DNA from: Candidatus Limnocylindrales bacterium
Lineage (GTDB): Bacteria > Desulfobacterota > Binatia > UBA1149 > CAITLU01
Direction of reading: 5' to 3'
Length of the DNA stretch: 64,000 nucleotides
NCBI GenBank assembly: GCA_035571835.1
Contig: DATNBU010000029.1
Coordinates: forward strand, 248,001-312,000
Part shown: one piece after another, positions 53,907 through 61,995 of the stretch
Layout: each line of letters starts with the position of its first letter
Numbering within the stretch: the stretch's first letter is position 1
Position numbers and translations under genes: made by a program
Notes under the pieces: generated by a model
What the model was told of the DNA's origin: nothing
Database searches by the model: none
The model's input: only the letters and a program-made list of their open reading frames with translations

Positions 53907-54917
53907 TCACGAACCGGATTCGCCCGTCTGCCGCATGAGCGTTTTCAATTGCGCAGCCATCGCCGCCGCGCCGTGTTCCTGCTTGACGGACATCCATCCG
54001 CGCGTCGAGACGCGGTCGCCGCGCGTCGAGACGCCGTCGCCCTGCGTCGAGACCCCGTCGCCCTGCGTCGAGACGCTTTCGCCCGTCCGGTATTCGTCTC
54101 CGGCATCAAGAATCGCGGCCGCCGGCAGTCTGCCGCTGTCTTCGCAGTCCTTCCACTCTTCGAGCAGAAACGCCGAGGATTCGCGGGGACCGTCGAGCAC
54201 GACGAGCGCGCCGTCGGGTTTGCGGCGCGCAGCGACGTCGAGCGCGACCTTCAGATTGGTCGCCGCGAGCGTCCGCAGCCCCTGTTTCTCGAGCGCGATG
54301 CAGAGCTCGGCTCGGCGGCGACTGTGCTCGGCGACGACGAGGACGGTCGGCATGCGATCGCCGCGCTGCGCCGCCGATGCGCCGCCATCGATGCAGCCGC
54401 TCGCGCGCGGAGTTTCATCGCGCTGATCCGTGCCCTCCCCGGCGCCCGCAAGGCGGACCTCCGCACCGACGCGATGCTCGATGCCCATCAGCACGCGCTC
54501 GCATCGCTCGATGCTGTCGCGCAGCGTCTGTTCGACGGACAGATCCGCATCGCCGAGCTGGGCCTCAATGGTTTCCAGGCGCTCGACGGTGGCTTCGAGC
54601 ACATCGGCGACCTCGCCGACGCACGCACGAAGCTCGAGGATGCGTCGCGGGAGATCTTCGCTGCGCCCGGCCATTGCGGCGTCCGCGTCAGGGGCTGCTG
54701 CGTCCGGGCGGGACGGCTGCGCCGCGCGCTGGGCGGGCCGCATGGTATCGACGCCGCGCCGCGCGCTCTTTGCAAGGTCGGCGACGATGCCGCGTGCCCG
54801 ATCGCCGAGCTCCGAGAGCGCGTCCGAACCGCCGAGATCGGTCGCCGCATGCCGCAGCGCTTCGAGCAGGCGCTCGGTGCTTCCGGCCAGATCGGTGTCG
54901 TGTTTGGTTTCGGTCAT
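53907..54917 (-). CDS. Hypothetical protein with receiver-like domain and heptad repeat
   Basis: 336 residues. The N-terminal half is helical with coiled-coil character (GEVADVLEATVERLETIEAQL). Residues about 188-272 resemble a response-regulator receiver (MPTVLVVAEHS; GALVVLDGP), but the usual acidic pair is missing, so it may be a pseudo-receiver. A 21-bp minisatellite then encodes four 7-residue units of type VSTQGDG. Cytoplasmic, no known family. It is located between the CBS-pair gene and the exported protein, same strand. Confidence 0.6.
   Translation of the reverse strand: MTETKHDTDLAGSTERLLEALRHAATDLGGSDALSELGDRARGIVADLAKSARRGVDTMRPAQRAAQPSRPDAAAPDADAAMAGRSEDLPRRILELRACVGEVADVLEATVERLETIEAQLGDADLSVEQTLRDSIERCERVLMGIEHRVGAEVRLAGAGEGTDQRDETPRASGCIDGGASAAQRGDRMPTVLVVAEHSRRRAELCIALEKQGLRTLAATNLKVALDVAARRKPDGALVVLDGPRESSAFLLEEWKDCEDSGRLPAAAILDAGDEYRTGESVSTQGDGVSTQGDGVSTRGDRVSTRGWMSVKQEHGAAAMAAQLKTLMRQTGESGS
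54000..54085. repeat. 21-bp minisatellite inside a coding sequence
   Basis: Four copies with exact 21-bp period (CGTCG at 54003, 54024, 54045 and 54066), so the reading frame is kept when copies are gained or lost. It encodes VSTQGDG, VSTQGDG, VSTRGDR and VSTRGWM on the minus strand. Confidence 0.9.
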
Positions 54918-54951
54918 TCCGGCGGTCCGCAGTCCGGCCGGCCTGCCGACT

Positions 54952-55569
54952 TCAGGCGCCTTCGCGCTGTCGCGCGTAGTTTGCCCGTGGCGCAGGCGGG
55001 AGATTGATCACACTCTTCGGGAAGAATCCGACGAGGTAACCGACAATGTCCTTTACGGACACCGTCCCGACCGGTGTGCCCGATTTGTCTACCAAGGGAA
55101 TGTGCCTGTAGCCACCGAGGCTCATCAGGTTGAGCGCGAATGCGATCGAGTCGGTCGGTCGCAGCGTTTCAGGATCTGCAGTCATCACGCGGCGCACGGC
55201 GATCTTCGAAGGATCGAGACCGGCGGCAACCACACGCGCGACCACGTCACGGTCCGTGAAGATTCCCTTGAGCTTGCCGGCACGGACGATGAGCACGCAT
55301 CCGGCGTGGCGGTCACGCATCAGATGCACGGCTTCGAGAACCGACGCGGGCGATTCGATCAGCACGGGCTCGCTCGGAGGCAGCACGGCCAGCGGGCGCG
55401 TCAGGACCTTCTCGTTGAACGAAGACTTGTCGGTGCCGGTCTCTTCGTATTCGGCGATCGTCTTCTGGATGAAACCCGCAACGCTCTCGTCGACTTCGTC
55501 GGCGACGGGATCGGGCGGATCTCCGGGCATCATCGGCGCATTCGGTGGATTCGGAGTGTTCGTGCTCAT
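54952..55569 (-). CDS. CBS-domain-pair protein
   Basis: 205 residues: acidic, Pro-rich N-terminus, then two CBS domains (about 60-120 and 125-190; LMRDRHAGCVLIVRAGKLKGIFTDRD and LNLMSLGGYRHIPLVDKSG). CBS pairs sense adenosyl ligands. ATG overlaps the korB stop, so it is co-translated with the ferredoxin oxidoreductase and could report energy state to it. Confidence 0.88.
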   Translation of the reverse strand: MSTNTPNPPNAPMMPGDPPDPVADEVDESVAGFIQKTIAEYEETGTDKSSFNEKVLTRPLAVLPPSEPVLIESPASVLEAVHLMRDRHAGCVLIVRAGKLKGIFTDRDVVARVVAAGLDPSKIAVRRVMTADPETLRPTDSIAFALNLMSLGGYRHIPLVDKSGTPVGTVSVKDIVGYLVGFFPKSVINLPPAPRANYARQREGA

Positions 55570-56597
55570 GCGACCGTCCACGTTTCGCCGCTGCGATAGA
55601 GCTTGTCGAAATCCCCTCCGCCCTTGCTCTTGCGGGCATCGTCGATCTGGGCGTGCACGGACTCTTCGTAGATCGGATGCGACGGCCCATCGACGCAGCG
55701 CAGGACGCCGAGTGGCAGCGGCGTGCCGTCTTTGCCCATGCGCGCGAGCAGCTGCGTAAGGACCGGATTGGTCTCGTCGTGCACCGCAATCTCGGAGATG
55801 TCGACGTTGTCGAGCGAGACCACCTCGAACGAAAAATCCGCGCGCAGCCGGATGCCGCGGCGCCGGTCGGCGCCGAACAGCAGCGGCTTTCCGTGCTCGA
55901 CGAGAACCCGGTTGTCTTCCTTCATCGTCTTGTCGGTGACGGCGTCGAACGCGCCGTCGTTGAAGACCGGACAGTTCTGGATGATCTCGATGAACGACGT
56001 TCCCTTGTGGCTGGCGGCCCGGTGCAGCATCGTCTGAAGGTGCTTGGCCTCGACGTCGACCGTGCGCGCGATGAACGTGGCCCCGGCGCCGAGCGCGAGC
56101 GCCGCCGGATCGAACGGCGGATCGACGACGCCGAGCGGACTCGACTTGGTCACCTGCCCGACGCGCGAAGTCGGCGAGAACTGACCCTTGGTCAATCCGT
56201 AGATCTCGTTGTTGAACAACAGGATGTTCAGGTCGACGTTGCGGCGAAGAATGTGGATCAGGTGATTGCCGCCGATCGAAAGACCGTCGCCGTCACCGGT
56301 AACCATCCACACCGACAGATCCGGACGCGCGAGCTTGAGGCCGGTCGCGATCGCCGGCGCGCGTCCGTGGATGCTGTGGAAGCCGTACGTGTTCATGTAG
56401 TACGGAAAGCGGCTCGAGCAGCCGATTCCCGAGACGAACACGATGTTCTCGCGCGGGATGCCGAGCTCGGGCATCACTTTCTGCACCTGCGAGAGAATGG
56501 CGTAGTCCCCGCAACCCGGGCACCAGCGTACATCCTGGTCGGTCGCGAAGTCTTTGCGGGAAGGCGGTGTTGCGCTCGGGGCTTCGGCAGTGCTCAT
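55566..56597 (-). CDS. korB: 2-oxoglutarate:ferredoxin oxidoreductase beta subunit
   Basis: 343-residue thiamine-diphosphate subunit: CPGCGDYAIL near residue 29, GIGCSSRFPYYMNTYGFHSIHGRAPA, and the ThDP/Mg motif GDGDGLSIGGNH with NNEIYGLTKGQ. With KorA it oxidatively decarboxylates a 2-oxoacid, most likely 2-oxoglutarate, to the acyl-CoA while reducing ferredoxin. 22 bp separate it from korA. Confidence 0.92.
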   Translation of the reverse strand: MSTAEAPSATPPSRKDFATDQDVRWCPGCGDYAILSQVQKVMPELGIPRENIVFVSGIGCSSRFPYYMNTYGFHSIHGRAPAIATGLKLARPDLSVWMVTGDGDGLSIGGNHLIHILRRNVDLNILLFNNEIYGLTKGQFSPTSRVGQVTKSSPLGVVDPPFDPAALALGAGATFIARTVDVEAKHLQTMLHRAASHKGTSFIEIIQNCPVFNDGAFDAVTDKTMKEDNRVLVEHGKPLLFGADRRRGIRLRADFSFEVVSLDNVDISEIAVHDETNPVLTQLLARMGKDGTPLPLGVLRCVDGPSHPIYEESVHAQIDDARKSKGGGDFDKLYRSGETWTVA

Positions 56598-56619
56598 GGT
56601 ATGTATTCCCTGACCTTCG

Positions 56620-58500
56620 TTACGCGCGGTCCTGTTCGGCGCCGTGACGCTCGACGATGATGGTGCGAATCCAGTCGGTCAGCTCTGCAGCAGTAAACGG
56701 CTGCCCTTTGATCTTGTTGACCGGAATGGCGTCGATGAGCGTGTAGTCGCGGATCATCCGTACGAGCTGGCCCATGTTCATCTCCGGCACGATCACCGTG
56801 CGGAATCGCTTGAGCACACGCCCGAGATCTTTCGGCAGCGGATTGATCCAGCGCAGATGCACGTGACCGACCGCCATTCCTTCGGCGTTCAGGCGCCCGA
56901 CGGCTTCTTCGATCGCGCCGAAGGTCGAGCCCCAGCCGACCACGACGGCCTCTCCAAGCTCGCTTCCTGAGACTTTGATCGGCGGCAGCGTATCGGCGAT
57001 GCGGGCGACCTTCTCGGCGCGCACGCGCACCATGCGCTCATGGTTGGCCGGCGAGTAGCTGATGTCGCCGCTCTCGTAGTCTTTCTCGATGCCGCCAATG
57101 CGGTGCTCGAGCGCCGGCGTTCCGGGTCGCACCCACGGACGCGCCAGCGTGTCCTCGTCACGCAGGTACGGCTGGAACCCGATCGTGTTCGTCCAGAACT
57201 TGGCCGGCTCTTCTTCGATGTCGGAATAGTTCGGCAGGCGCCACGGTTGCGAGCCGTTGGCGAGATATCCGTCCGTCAACAGGATCACCGGCGTCATGTG
57301 GCGAATGGCGGTGCGAACGGCTTCGATCGCCGCATAGAAACAGTCGGTCGGCGTCGACGCCGCAATCACCGGAACCGGGCATTCGCCGTTACGGCCGTAG
57401 ACGGCCTGCAGGAGATCGGCCTGTTCGGTCTTGGTCGGCAGCCCCGTGCTCGGACCGCCACGCTGCACATTGACGATGACAAGCGGAAGCTCGGTCATGA
57501 CGGCCAGCCCGATGGCCTCGGTCTTGAGCGCGATGCCCGGGCCGCTCGACGCGGTGATGCCGATCGATCCGCCGAACGATGCACCGATTGCCGCGGTCAC
57601 CGCCGCGATCTCGTCTTCGGCCTGGAACGTGACGACGCCGAAATGCTTCTGCGCAGCAAGCTCGTGCAGGATGTCGCTCGCCGGCGTGATCGGGTACGAG
57701 CCGTAGAACAGCTGGACTCCGGCACGCGAAGCGGCCGTCATCAGACCCCACGCCGTCGCCTGGTTGCCGGTGATGCTGGTGTAGAGTCCGGGCGCGATCT
57801 TCGCGGGACCGACTTCATAGCGCGTAACGAAGAGCTCGGTCGTTTCGCCGAAGTTCCAGCCCGCCTTGAACACGCGCGTGTTGGCTTCGACGAGTGCGGG
57901 ATTCTTGCGGAAGCGCGCGGCGATCCAGCGCAGCGTCTCCTCGGTCGGCCGGTTGTAGAGCCAGCTGCACAGGCCGAGCGCGAAGAAGTTGCGGCAACGC
58001 ACCACCGAACGCGTCGGCAGGTCCATGTCGGCAACCGCCTGCGTCGTCAGCTTGGTCATCGGGATATCGACGACATGCCAGCGCGTAAGCTCCGCGGTCT
58101 TGCCGGGATGCTCTGCGTAGCCGGCCTTGACGAGGTTGGACTTGGTGAATGCGTCTCCGTCGATGATCAGCGTGCCGCCGTCGCGAAGATCGGCGACGTT
58201 CACCTTGAGGGCGGCCGGATTCATCGCGACCAGCACGTCGGGCTGGTCGCCGGGCGTGTAGACGGTCTTGCTCGAGAAATTCAGCTGGAAGCCGCTGACG
58301 CCGGCGAGAGTTCCCGCAGGTGCTCGGATCTCGGCGGGAAAGTCCGGTAGCGTCGCGATGTCGTTGCCTGCCAGGGCCGATTCGGTGCTGAACTTTGTGC
58401 CGGTCACCTGCATGCCGTCGCCGGAATCTCCGGCGAATCGGATGACGACGGTGCTGACGGTCTCGACGGCCTTCGGCGGGACGCTCGAGGCTTGGGACAT
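56620..58500 (-). CDS. korA: 2-oxoglutarate:ferredoxin oxidoreductase alpha subunit
   Basis: 626 residues, the gamma-alpha fusion type: N-terminal gamma domain (VIRFAGDSGDGMQVTG; TLPDFPAEIRAPAGT), then the pyrimidine-binding alpha domain (GSYPITPASDILHELA; QAEDEIAAVTAAIGAS). This two-subunit KorAB form lacks a separate ferredoxin-like subunit and is common in aerobic bacteria. Start ATG behind AAGGAG. First gene of korA-korB-CBS. Confidence 0.93.
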   Translation of the reverse strand: MSQASSVPPKAVETVSTVVIRFAGDSGDGMQVTGTKFSTESALAGNDIATLPDFPAEIRAPAGTLAGVSGFQLNFSSKTVYTPGDQPDVLVAMNPAALKVNVADLRDGGTLIIDGDAFTKSNLVKAGYAEHPGKTAELTRWHVVDIPMTKLTTQAVADMDLPTRSVVRCRNFFALGLCSWLYNRPTEETLRWIAARFRKNPALVEANTRVFKAGWNFGETTELFVTRYEVGPAKIAPGLYTSITGNQATAWGLMTAASRAGVQLFYGSYPITPASDILHELAAQKHFGVVTFQAEDEIAAVTAAIGASFGGSIGITASSGPGIALKTEAIGLAVMTELPLVIVNVQRGGPSTGLPTKTEQADLLQAVYGRNGECPVPVIAASTPTDCFYAAIEAVRTAIRHMTPVILLTDGYLANGSQPWRLPNYSDIEEEPAKFWTNTIGFQPYLRDEDTLARPWVRPGTPALEHRIGGIEKDYESGDISYSPANHERMVRVRAEKVARIADTLPPIKVSGSELGEAVVVGWGSTFGAIEEAVGRLNAEGMAVGHVHLRWINPLPKDLGRVLKRFRTVIVPEMNMGQLVRMIRDYTLIDAIPVNKIKGQPFTAAELTDWIRTIIVERHGAEQDRA

Positions 58501-58646
58501 GAAAAACTCCTTGTTGTCCGCAGCGGTACCGGCTGGCCCTGCCGGCAGACAAGCGCCCGGATTCTACGCAGAGAAATGAGCGGGAACAATGATTCTCTGC
58601 AGGGTCGAGCAGCCGCCCTTATTTCACCCCGCGAGCGCGGGGGCCG

Positions 58647-59639
58647 TCAGGCCGTGGACGGGCGCGGGCGCGTTTTCCACCGCCGGTGTGCCCAGTTCCA
58701 CTGGTGCGGAAAGCGGCGGACGACGCGGTCGACCTCGCGGCCATATCGCTCCGTCAGGTCCCGGAGCGCCGACTCGCGCTCACCGCCGCCAAGGCGGCCT
58801 TCCGGCGGCGAAATGAGCTCGCAGAGCACGGGCGACGTGCGGTCGCCCTGCCACACCGAGAATACCGGCAGCACCGGCGCGCCCGTGGCCAGGCTGAGCC
58901 GCGCGAGCATGGTCGACGTGCACGCCGGATGGCCGAGGACGTCGATGAAAATGCCCCGTCCGTCGCGCTGGTTCTGGTCGAGCGGCACGGCGACGCAGCC
59001 GCCGCCGGCCAGGATCCTGAGCGCATCGCGGACGCTGCCGCCGCGCCCGAGGGTCGTGACCCCGCAGCGCTCGCGCTCGCTCAGCACGAACCGGTCGATC
59101 TCGGCGACGCCGAGCGAGCGATGAAACACCGCCACCGGCGCAACCAGGCTGCCGAAGATCCGCGCCAGCAGCTCGAAATTGCCGATGTGCGCCGTCAGCA
59201 GCAGAAGCCCGCGCCCGGATGCGCGTCCTTCGGCGACCGCGGCGCGCAGCGACGTCCAGTCCGGATCGAGCCTGGCGGCGTCGAGCACGTCGTCGCAGTG
59301 GGCGATTTCGGCGATGATGCGTCCCCAGTTCTGGAACGTCGCACGCACCACCGAGTCGCGCACGACAGTGTCCATCGATGGAAACGCGATCTCGAGATTT
59401 TCCTCGACGACCCGGCGGTGATTGCGGTCGGCGCGCGCGAACAGATCCGCGAGGCGTTCGAGGCCGCCGCGTGCGCGGGCCAGCGATGCCGACTCCAGAA
59501 CCGACCACACGCCGCGCAATGCCTGATAGGCCGCGCGATCCGTGACCTTGCGCAGGGTCGTCCGCGGGTCGGGGCTACCGGGGCCGCAAAGGGCCTTGTC
59601 CTGCCATTGAGCCACTTCCACTCTACTGCTACTTGTCAC
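58647..59639 (-). CDS. LpxL-like lipid A/phospholipid acyltransferase
   Basis: 330 residues of the LpxL/HtrB LPLAT family: catalytic H-x4-E in LTAHIGNFE, PLDQNQRDGRGIFIDVLG corresponding to the acceptor loop, and a C-terminal HQWNWAHRRWKTRP. No membrane anchor is obvious at the N-terminus. The first in-frame start (GTG 59639) lies only 5 bp from the start of the divergent ethylmalonyl-CoA mutase; inner GTGs at 59621 and 59615 would leave the fold intact. It probably adds a secondary acyl chain to lipid A or a related lipid. Confidence 0.83.
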   Translation of the reverse strand: MTSSSRVEVAQWQDKALCGPGSPDPRTTLRKVTDRAAYQALRGVWSVLESASLARARGGLERLADLFARADRNHRRVVEENLEIAFPSMDTVVRDSVVRATFQNWGRIIAEIAHCDDVLDAARLDPDWTSLRAAVAEGRASGRGLLLLTAHIGNFELLARIFGSLVAPVAVFHRSLGVAEIDRFVLSERERCGVTTLGRGGSVRDALRILAGGGCVAVPLDQNQRDGRGIFIDVLGHPACTSTMLARLSLATGAPVLPVFSVWQGDRTSPVLCELISPPEGRLGGGERESALRDLTERYGREVDRVVRRFPHQWNWAHRRWKTRPRPSTA

Positions 59640-59644
59640 CCGCC

Positions 59645-61612
59645 ATGGAAAAGCGCGACCAGCCCTGGATCATCCGCACATACTCCGGTTACAGCTCGGC
59701 CAAGGTATCCAATGCGCTTTATCGCGCGAACCTCGCCAAGGGCCAGACCGGGCTGAGCGTGGCCTTCGATCTGCCGACCCAGACCGGTTACGACAGCGAT
59801 CACCCGCTGGCGAGGGGCGAAGTCGGCAAGGTCGGCGTTCCGATCGGCAACATCAGCGACATGCAGACGCTGTTCGACGGGATCCCTCTCGATCGCATGA
59901 ACACGTCGATGACGATCAATGCGACCGGAGCATGGCTGCTCGCTCTCTATGTGGCGGTCGCCGACCGCCAGGGCGTAAAGCCCGCGGTGCTGCAGGGCAC
60001 CATCCAGAACGACATCATCAAGGAATATCTGTCGCGCGGGACCTACGTATTTCCGCCGGCGCCGTCGATGCGCCTTGCCGCCGACATCATCTCGTACACG
60101 GTGAGCGAGATTCCCAAGTGGAACCCCATCAACATCTGCAGCTACCATCTGCAGGAAGCCGGCGCGACGCCGGTCGAAGAGCTGGCGTTCACGCTCGCCA
60201 ACGCGCAGGCGGTTCTCGACGAGGTGCATTCGCGCGGGCTCGACGTGGATGCGATGGGCCAGGTGTTCACGCGCATCTCGTTCTTCGTCAACGCGAGCAT
60301 CCGGTTCATCGAAGAGATCTGCAAGATGCGCGCGTTCACGACCGCGTGGGACGAGATCGGGGCGAAGCGCTACGGCATCAAGGATCCGAAGCTGCGGCGT
60401 TTCCGTTACGGCGTGCAGGTCAACTCGCTCGGTCTTACCGAACAGCAGCCCGAGAACAACGCGATCCGTATCGCGCTCGAAATGCTCGGCGTCGTGCTTT
60501 CGCGCGATGCACGCGCCCGCGCGGTGCAGCTTCCCGCGTGGAACGAAGCGCTCGGCCTGCCGCGGCCGTGGGACCAGCAGTGGTCGCTGCGCACACAGCA
60601 GATCATGGCGTACGAAACCGACATCCTCGAGTACGAGGACATCTTCAACGGATCAGCCGTCATCCAGCGCAAGGTCGACGAGCTTCTCGCCGAAGCCCGT
60701 GAGGAGCTCGCGCGCATCGAGGAGCTCGGCGGCGCCGTCAAGGCCGTCGAGTCGAGCTACTTCAAGCAGCGCCTGGTCGAATCGAATGCGCGTCGCGTGC
60801 GCCGTATCGAGTCGGGCGAGCAGAAAGTGGTCGGCGTCAACTGCTTCGAACAGACCGAGGAATCTCCGCTGACCGCCGACCTCGAGGGAGCGATCTTCCG
60901 CAGCGACCCGCGCGCCGAGCAGGAGCAGATCGAGCGCCTGCATGCGTTTCGCGTGTCACGCAATGCCAAGGATGCCGACGATGCACTGCGCGCGCTCGGC
61001 GATGCCGTGCGCGCCGGCAGCAACGTGATGGAAGCGTCGATCCGCTGCGCGCATGCCGGCGTCACGACCGGCGAATGGTCGGACCGGCTGCGCGAAATCT
61101 TCGGGGAGTACCGCGCGCCGACGGGCGTCTCGGGTCAGGCGAGCGCCGCGGGCGAGGATCTTTCCGAGCTGCGCTCGCGGCTCGCGCTGCTGTCCTCGCG
61201 GATCGGACACACGCCGCGATTCCTGGTCGGCAAGCCGGGGCTGGACGGCCACAGCAACGGCGCCGAGCAGATTGCCGTGCGGGCCCGGGACGTCGGCATG
61301 GACGTCATCTACCAGGGCATTCGCCTGACCGTCGAAGAGATCGTCGCCACTGCGCAGGAAGAAGACGTCGATGCGATCGGCCTCAGCATCCTTTCGGGAT
61401 CGCATATGGCCTTGGTGCCGGCGATGCTCGAGCAGCTGTCGAAGGCCGGCATGTCCGACGTCCCGCTGATCATTGGCGGAATCATCCCCGAAGATGACGC
61501 GAGGGCGCTCAGGAATCTCGGGGTGGCGGGAGTCTATACGCCGAAGAACTTCGAGCTGACGCGGATCATGAGCGACATCGTGGCCATGATCGAGCAGCGC
61601 CAGGCGGCCTGA
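59645..61612 (+). CDS. ecm: Ethylmalonyl-CoA mutase (B12-dependent)
   Basis: 655 residues combining mutase barrel and B12 domain in one chain, the Ecm/MeaA arrangement. The N-terminus (PWIIRTYSGYSSAKVSNALYR) and blocks such as NSLGLTEQQPENN and LGLPRPWDQQWSLR match what I recall of Rhodobacter/Methylobacterium Ecm more closely than methylmalonyl-CoA mutase. The cobalt-ligating His536 is in GLDGHSNGAEQ. It converts (2R)-ethylmalonyl-CoA to methylsuccinyl-CoA in the ethylmalonyl-CoA pathway of acetate assimilation. Start ATG 59645 fits the family; a TTG at 59633 is in frame. No crotonyl-CoA carboxylase/reductase is in the window. Confidence 0.85.
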   Translation: MEKRDQPWIIRTYSGYSSAKVSNALYRANLAKGQTGLSVAFDLPTQTGYDSDHPLARGEVGKVGVPIGNISDMQTLFDGIPLDRMNTSMTINATGAWLLALYVAVADRQGVKPAVLQGTIQNDIIKEYLSRGTYVFPPAPSMRLAADIISYTVSEIPKWNPINICSYHLQEAGATPVEELAFTLANAQAVLDEVHSRGLDVDAMGQVFTRISFFVNASIRFIEEICKMRAFTTAWDEIGAKRYGIKDPKLRRFRYGVQVNSLGLTEQQPENNAIRIALEMLGVVLSRDARARAVQLPAWNEALGLPRPWDQQWSLRTQQIMAYETDILEYEDIFNGSAVIQRKVDELLAEAREELARIEELGGAVKAVESSYFKQRLVESNARRVRRIESGEQKVVGVNCFEQTEESPLTADLEGAIFRSDPRAEQEQIERLHAFRVSRNAKDADDALRALGDAVRAGSNVMEASIRCAHAGVTTGEWSDRLREIFGEYRAPTGVSGQASAAGEDLSELRSRLALLSSRIGHTPRFLVGKPGLDGHSNGAEQIAVRARDVGMDVIYQGIRLTVEEIVATAQEEDVDAIGLSILSGSHMALVPAMLEQLSKAGMSDVPLIIGGIIPEDDARALRNLGVAGVYTPKNFELTRIMSDIVAMIEQRQAA

Positions 61613-61995
61613 CCCCCGCATTCGGACCATCAATGGTGGCGGGCAGTTGCGCGCCCATGGGCGGCCTCGGCCACATCCGGGACCCGCCGCTCGCCCGCCG
61701 CACCCCCCTGCCGAACCGACCGCCGGTCGCGTTGAACGATGGGTAAGCCGCAAATCTGCGCGACTCCATCCTTGCGAAAACGCCATCTTTTCCACGGCGG
61801 GAGCCGCCTCCCAACATTTGTTTAGTAGAAAAAAGAAGAACACACCTTGCAGATCCTGCGATTGGCCGCTTACACGGACGTCAATAGGCTCAAGGCGGTG
61901 TACCGGCAGGCAGATCGGGCCTGGCCGACTCCGGCACAGGGGCGCAGAAAAAGGGGTGGCCGACCATACCCGTCGGCGGCCGGAGGTAGGGACCC
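61613..61995. other. Intergenic leader, 383 bp, no gene
   Basis: GC-rich and without a coding frame of good character, except for an AT-rich island at about 61812-61846 (ACATTTGTTTAGTAGAAAAA), which is the best place for a promoter of the next gene. The last 130 bases are G/C-rich with several short inverted pairs and could form a structured 5' leader; no known riboswitch consensus was matched. Confidence 0.4.

Noticed and set aside
61900-61995. Cyclic-dinucleotide (GEMM-type) riboswitch
   Set aside because: A few G-rich and ACAGGG-like pieces are present, but the ordered conserved blocks of the consensus are not, so no riboswitch is called.
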